Of a DNA stretch of 6,606 bases, positions 5,824 to 6,606 are shown one piece after another. The notes under the pieces are model-generated. The model was not told the DNA's origin. It saw only the letters and a program-made list of their open reading frames with translations, and did not search any database. The position numbers and the translations under genes are program-made. Within the stretch, counting starts at the first letter, position 1. Every line of letters begins with the position of its first letter. The stretch comes from an uncultured bacterium (GTDB lineage Bacteria > Patescibacteriota > Minisyncoccia > Phycocordibacterales > CAIZLB01), in NCBI GenBank assembly GCA_903952785.1, contig CAJBHC010000039.1:1-6606 (forward strand), given 5' to 3'.

Positions 5824-5861
5824 AAAATCTTTGCCAATTCTTTAGAAAATCTTTATAAAAA
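5824..5861 (+). promoter_or_regulatory. Phased TCTTT element, copy 2 (upstream of pilin gene)
   Basis: TCTTT cores start at 5828, 5839 and 5850, the same 11-bp period and register as copy 1 at 5212-5249. The 34-bp cores both end 32 nt before the start codon. Within this copy TTGCCA (5831-5836) and TATAAA (5854-5859) are 17 bp apart and would themselves make a sigma-70-like promoter. The corresponding bases in copy 1 (TTTGTA, TATATA) are weaker. The element may therefore be an activator site, a second promoter giving a leader of about 24 nt, or both. Confidence 0.6.
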
Positions 5862-5874
5862 TATCATGTCCGTC

Positions 5875-5883
5875 TGATAGAGT
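5875..5883 (+). promoter_or_regulatory. Putative extended -10 of the pilin gene
   Basis: TGATAGAGT (TGn-TAGAGT) ends 6 nt before the ATG at 5890. The hexamer is a poor match to TATAAT, but its spacing is the same as at the six other leaderless starts. A weak -10 would fit a promoter that relies on the upstream phased element. Confidence 0.45.
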
Positions 5884-5889
5884 GTTGGC

Positions 5890-6459
5890 ATGAATAAAAA
5901 TAATGTAATTGAAAAGGCCGTTCCTGTGACGCATCTACAAAATGTAAATGTGGCACAAAAGACCGCAATTTCAAATTTTTTGGGAAGATATAAATTATTA
6001 AATAAAGCAAACGGATTCACGCTTATTGAAGTCTTGGTTGTTATTGGAATATTAGCTGTTCTTGCAACAGTTGTCCTTGTTGCGGTTAATCCAGCAAAGC
6101 AATTCAAAACAGCAAGAGATTCTCAGCGTACCGCAAATGTGGCATCAATATTGAATGCCGTGAGTCAGAATGTTGCGGATAACGCCGGGGTTTTCAGTTG
6201 TAATGGGGAAGCTAAATCGCTTCCTGCAACATCAACTGTAATGAAGAGTGGGGCAGATGGATATGACATAGCAGACTGTTTAACTCCAACATACATCTCT
6301 TCTTTGCCTTATGATCCAAAGAAAGATGGCGCCGTTTGGGAGACCACAGATCACTATGATACAGGTTACCTTATCTCTGAAGACGCCTCTGGGAGGGTCA
6401 CTGTGAAGTCAGATATTGCGGAAACAACTGCAACAGGGGAGATATCAGTAACTAGGTAG
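5890..6459 (+). CDS. Type IV pilin (class with N-terminal methylation signal)
   Basis: This 189-residue prepilin has an unmistakable processing site: KANG|FTLIEVLVVIGILAVLA, with Gly42 at -1, Phe43 at +1 and the conserved Glu47 at +5. Prepilin peptidase would cleave after Gly42 and methylate Phe43, and the helix 43-66 would pack into the pilus core. The following 'VNPAKQFKTARDSQRTANVASILNAV' segment and the C-terminal loop 'CLTPTYISSLPYDPKKDG' are typical of Patescibacteria pilins. Cys104 and Cys130 are placed to form a disulfide. The mature protein would be about 147 residues. The leader of 42 residues is long, as most pilin leaders are 5-25. An in-frame TTG at 5980 would give a leader of 12 but has no ribosome-binding or promoter signal. 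It is likely part of a pilus for attachment, twitching or DNA uptake. The assembly genes are not in the window. Confidence 0.93.
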   Translation: MNKNNVIEKAVPVTHLQNVNVAQKTAISNFLGRYKLLNKANGFTLIEVLVVIGILAVLATVVLVAVNPAKQFKTARDSQRTANVASILNAVSQNVADNAGVFSCNGEAKSLPATSTVMKSGADGYDIADCLTPTYISSLPYDPKKDGAVWETTDHYDTGYLISEDASGRVTVKSDIAETTATGEISVTR

Positions 6460-6482
6460 GCTTTAGTAATATAATACCGCAG

Positions 6483-6516
6483 AGAGCCATATATGCCCTT
6501 TAGGCCTATGGCTTTT
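6483..6516 (+). terminator. Probable intrinsic terminator after the pilin gene
   Basis: AGCCATA (6485-6491) pairs with TATGGCT (6507-6513). The stem continues outward by an A-T pair and G-T wobbles (6483-6484 with 6514-6515) and inward, past a small internal loop, by GCC (6495-6497) with GGC (6503-6505). It runs into TTTT (6513-6516). The T-run is short, so termination may be partial. It lies 23 nt after the pilin stop. Confidence 0.55.
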
Positions 6517-6606
6517 CGTGGTTTCTCATGAACTATTTAACTATGATAAATATAGGTGAAAAGGAAGTGGAATAGACGGTGTTTAGTTAACCTTCAAGGG
6601 TGACAC
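6517..6606. other. Intergenic tail with no supported gene
   Basis: All three forward frames contain stops in this stretch, and only tiny reading frames occur, such as 15 codons from ATG 6528. TATGAT (6542-6547) is a possible -10, but no start codon follows at the spacing used elsewhere. I see no tRNA-like fold. It is probably the upstream region of a gene beyond the window. Confidence 0.5.

Noticed and set aside
6528..6575. ATG at 6528 as the start of a downstream gene.
   Set aside because: The frame closes after 15 codons at TAG 6573-6575, and no promoter or ribosome-binding signal lies at the expected position.

Overview
This AT-rich window looks like part of the chromosome of a Candidate Phyla Radiation (Patescibacteria) bacterium. 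That assignment rests on family resemblance: the histidine kinase (PAS followed by a SLASHQLRTPL H-box), the type IV pilin with a VNPAKQF...SQR block and an LP-x-DP loop, and many small membrane-anchored proteins of unknown function. The standard genetic code fits: no gene needs UGA read as an amino acid. No mobile element, CRISPR array, tRNA or rRNA is visible.

Layout: (1) 1-225, minus strand, the N-terminal part of a GAF-domain protein cut by the window edge. (2) 367-1704 and 1712-2134, a membrane PAS histidine kinase and a receiver-only response regulator. (3) 2245-3624, a membrane-anchored extracytoplasmic protein with a DxNxDxxDD calcium-loop-like motif and a PsbP/lipoprotein-like C-terminal region. 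(4) 3682-4419, a secreted Gly/Tyr-rich low-complexity protein with a Cys cluster and two PQITFVPT repeats. (5) 4500-5123, a DedA-family membrane protein. (6) 5278-5781, a small PilX/pseudopilin-like membrane protein. (7) 5890-6459, a type IV pilin with a long leader, followed by a probable terminator. The theme is sensing plus the cell surface and pili.

Two regulatory patterns stand out. First, at seven of the eight starts a -10-like hexamer ends so that exactly 6 nt separate it from the start codon. Five of these have an upstream TG (extended -10), and no start has a convincing Shine-Dalgarno sequence. Transcription should therefore begin at or next to the start codon, so leaderless mRNAs appear to be the default here. 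The DedA gene is the exception, with a predicted leader of about 8 nt. Second, the pseudopilin-like and pilin genes share a 34-bp upstream element (28/34 identical). It lies the same distance from both start codons and contains three TCTTT cores at an exact 11-bp period. This looks like a shared activator site or a shared second promoter for a pilus regulon.

How the genes work together is inference. The kinase and receiver may form a signalling pair whose output is by protein contact, since the receiver has no DNA-binding domain. Because most genes have their own promoter, the window is better seen as a series of single-gene units than one operon.
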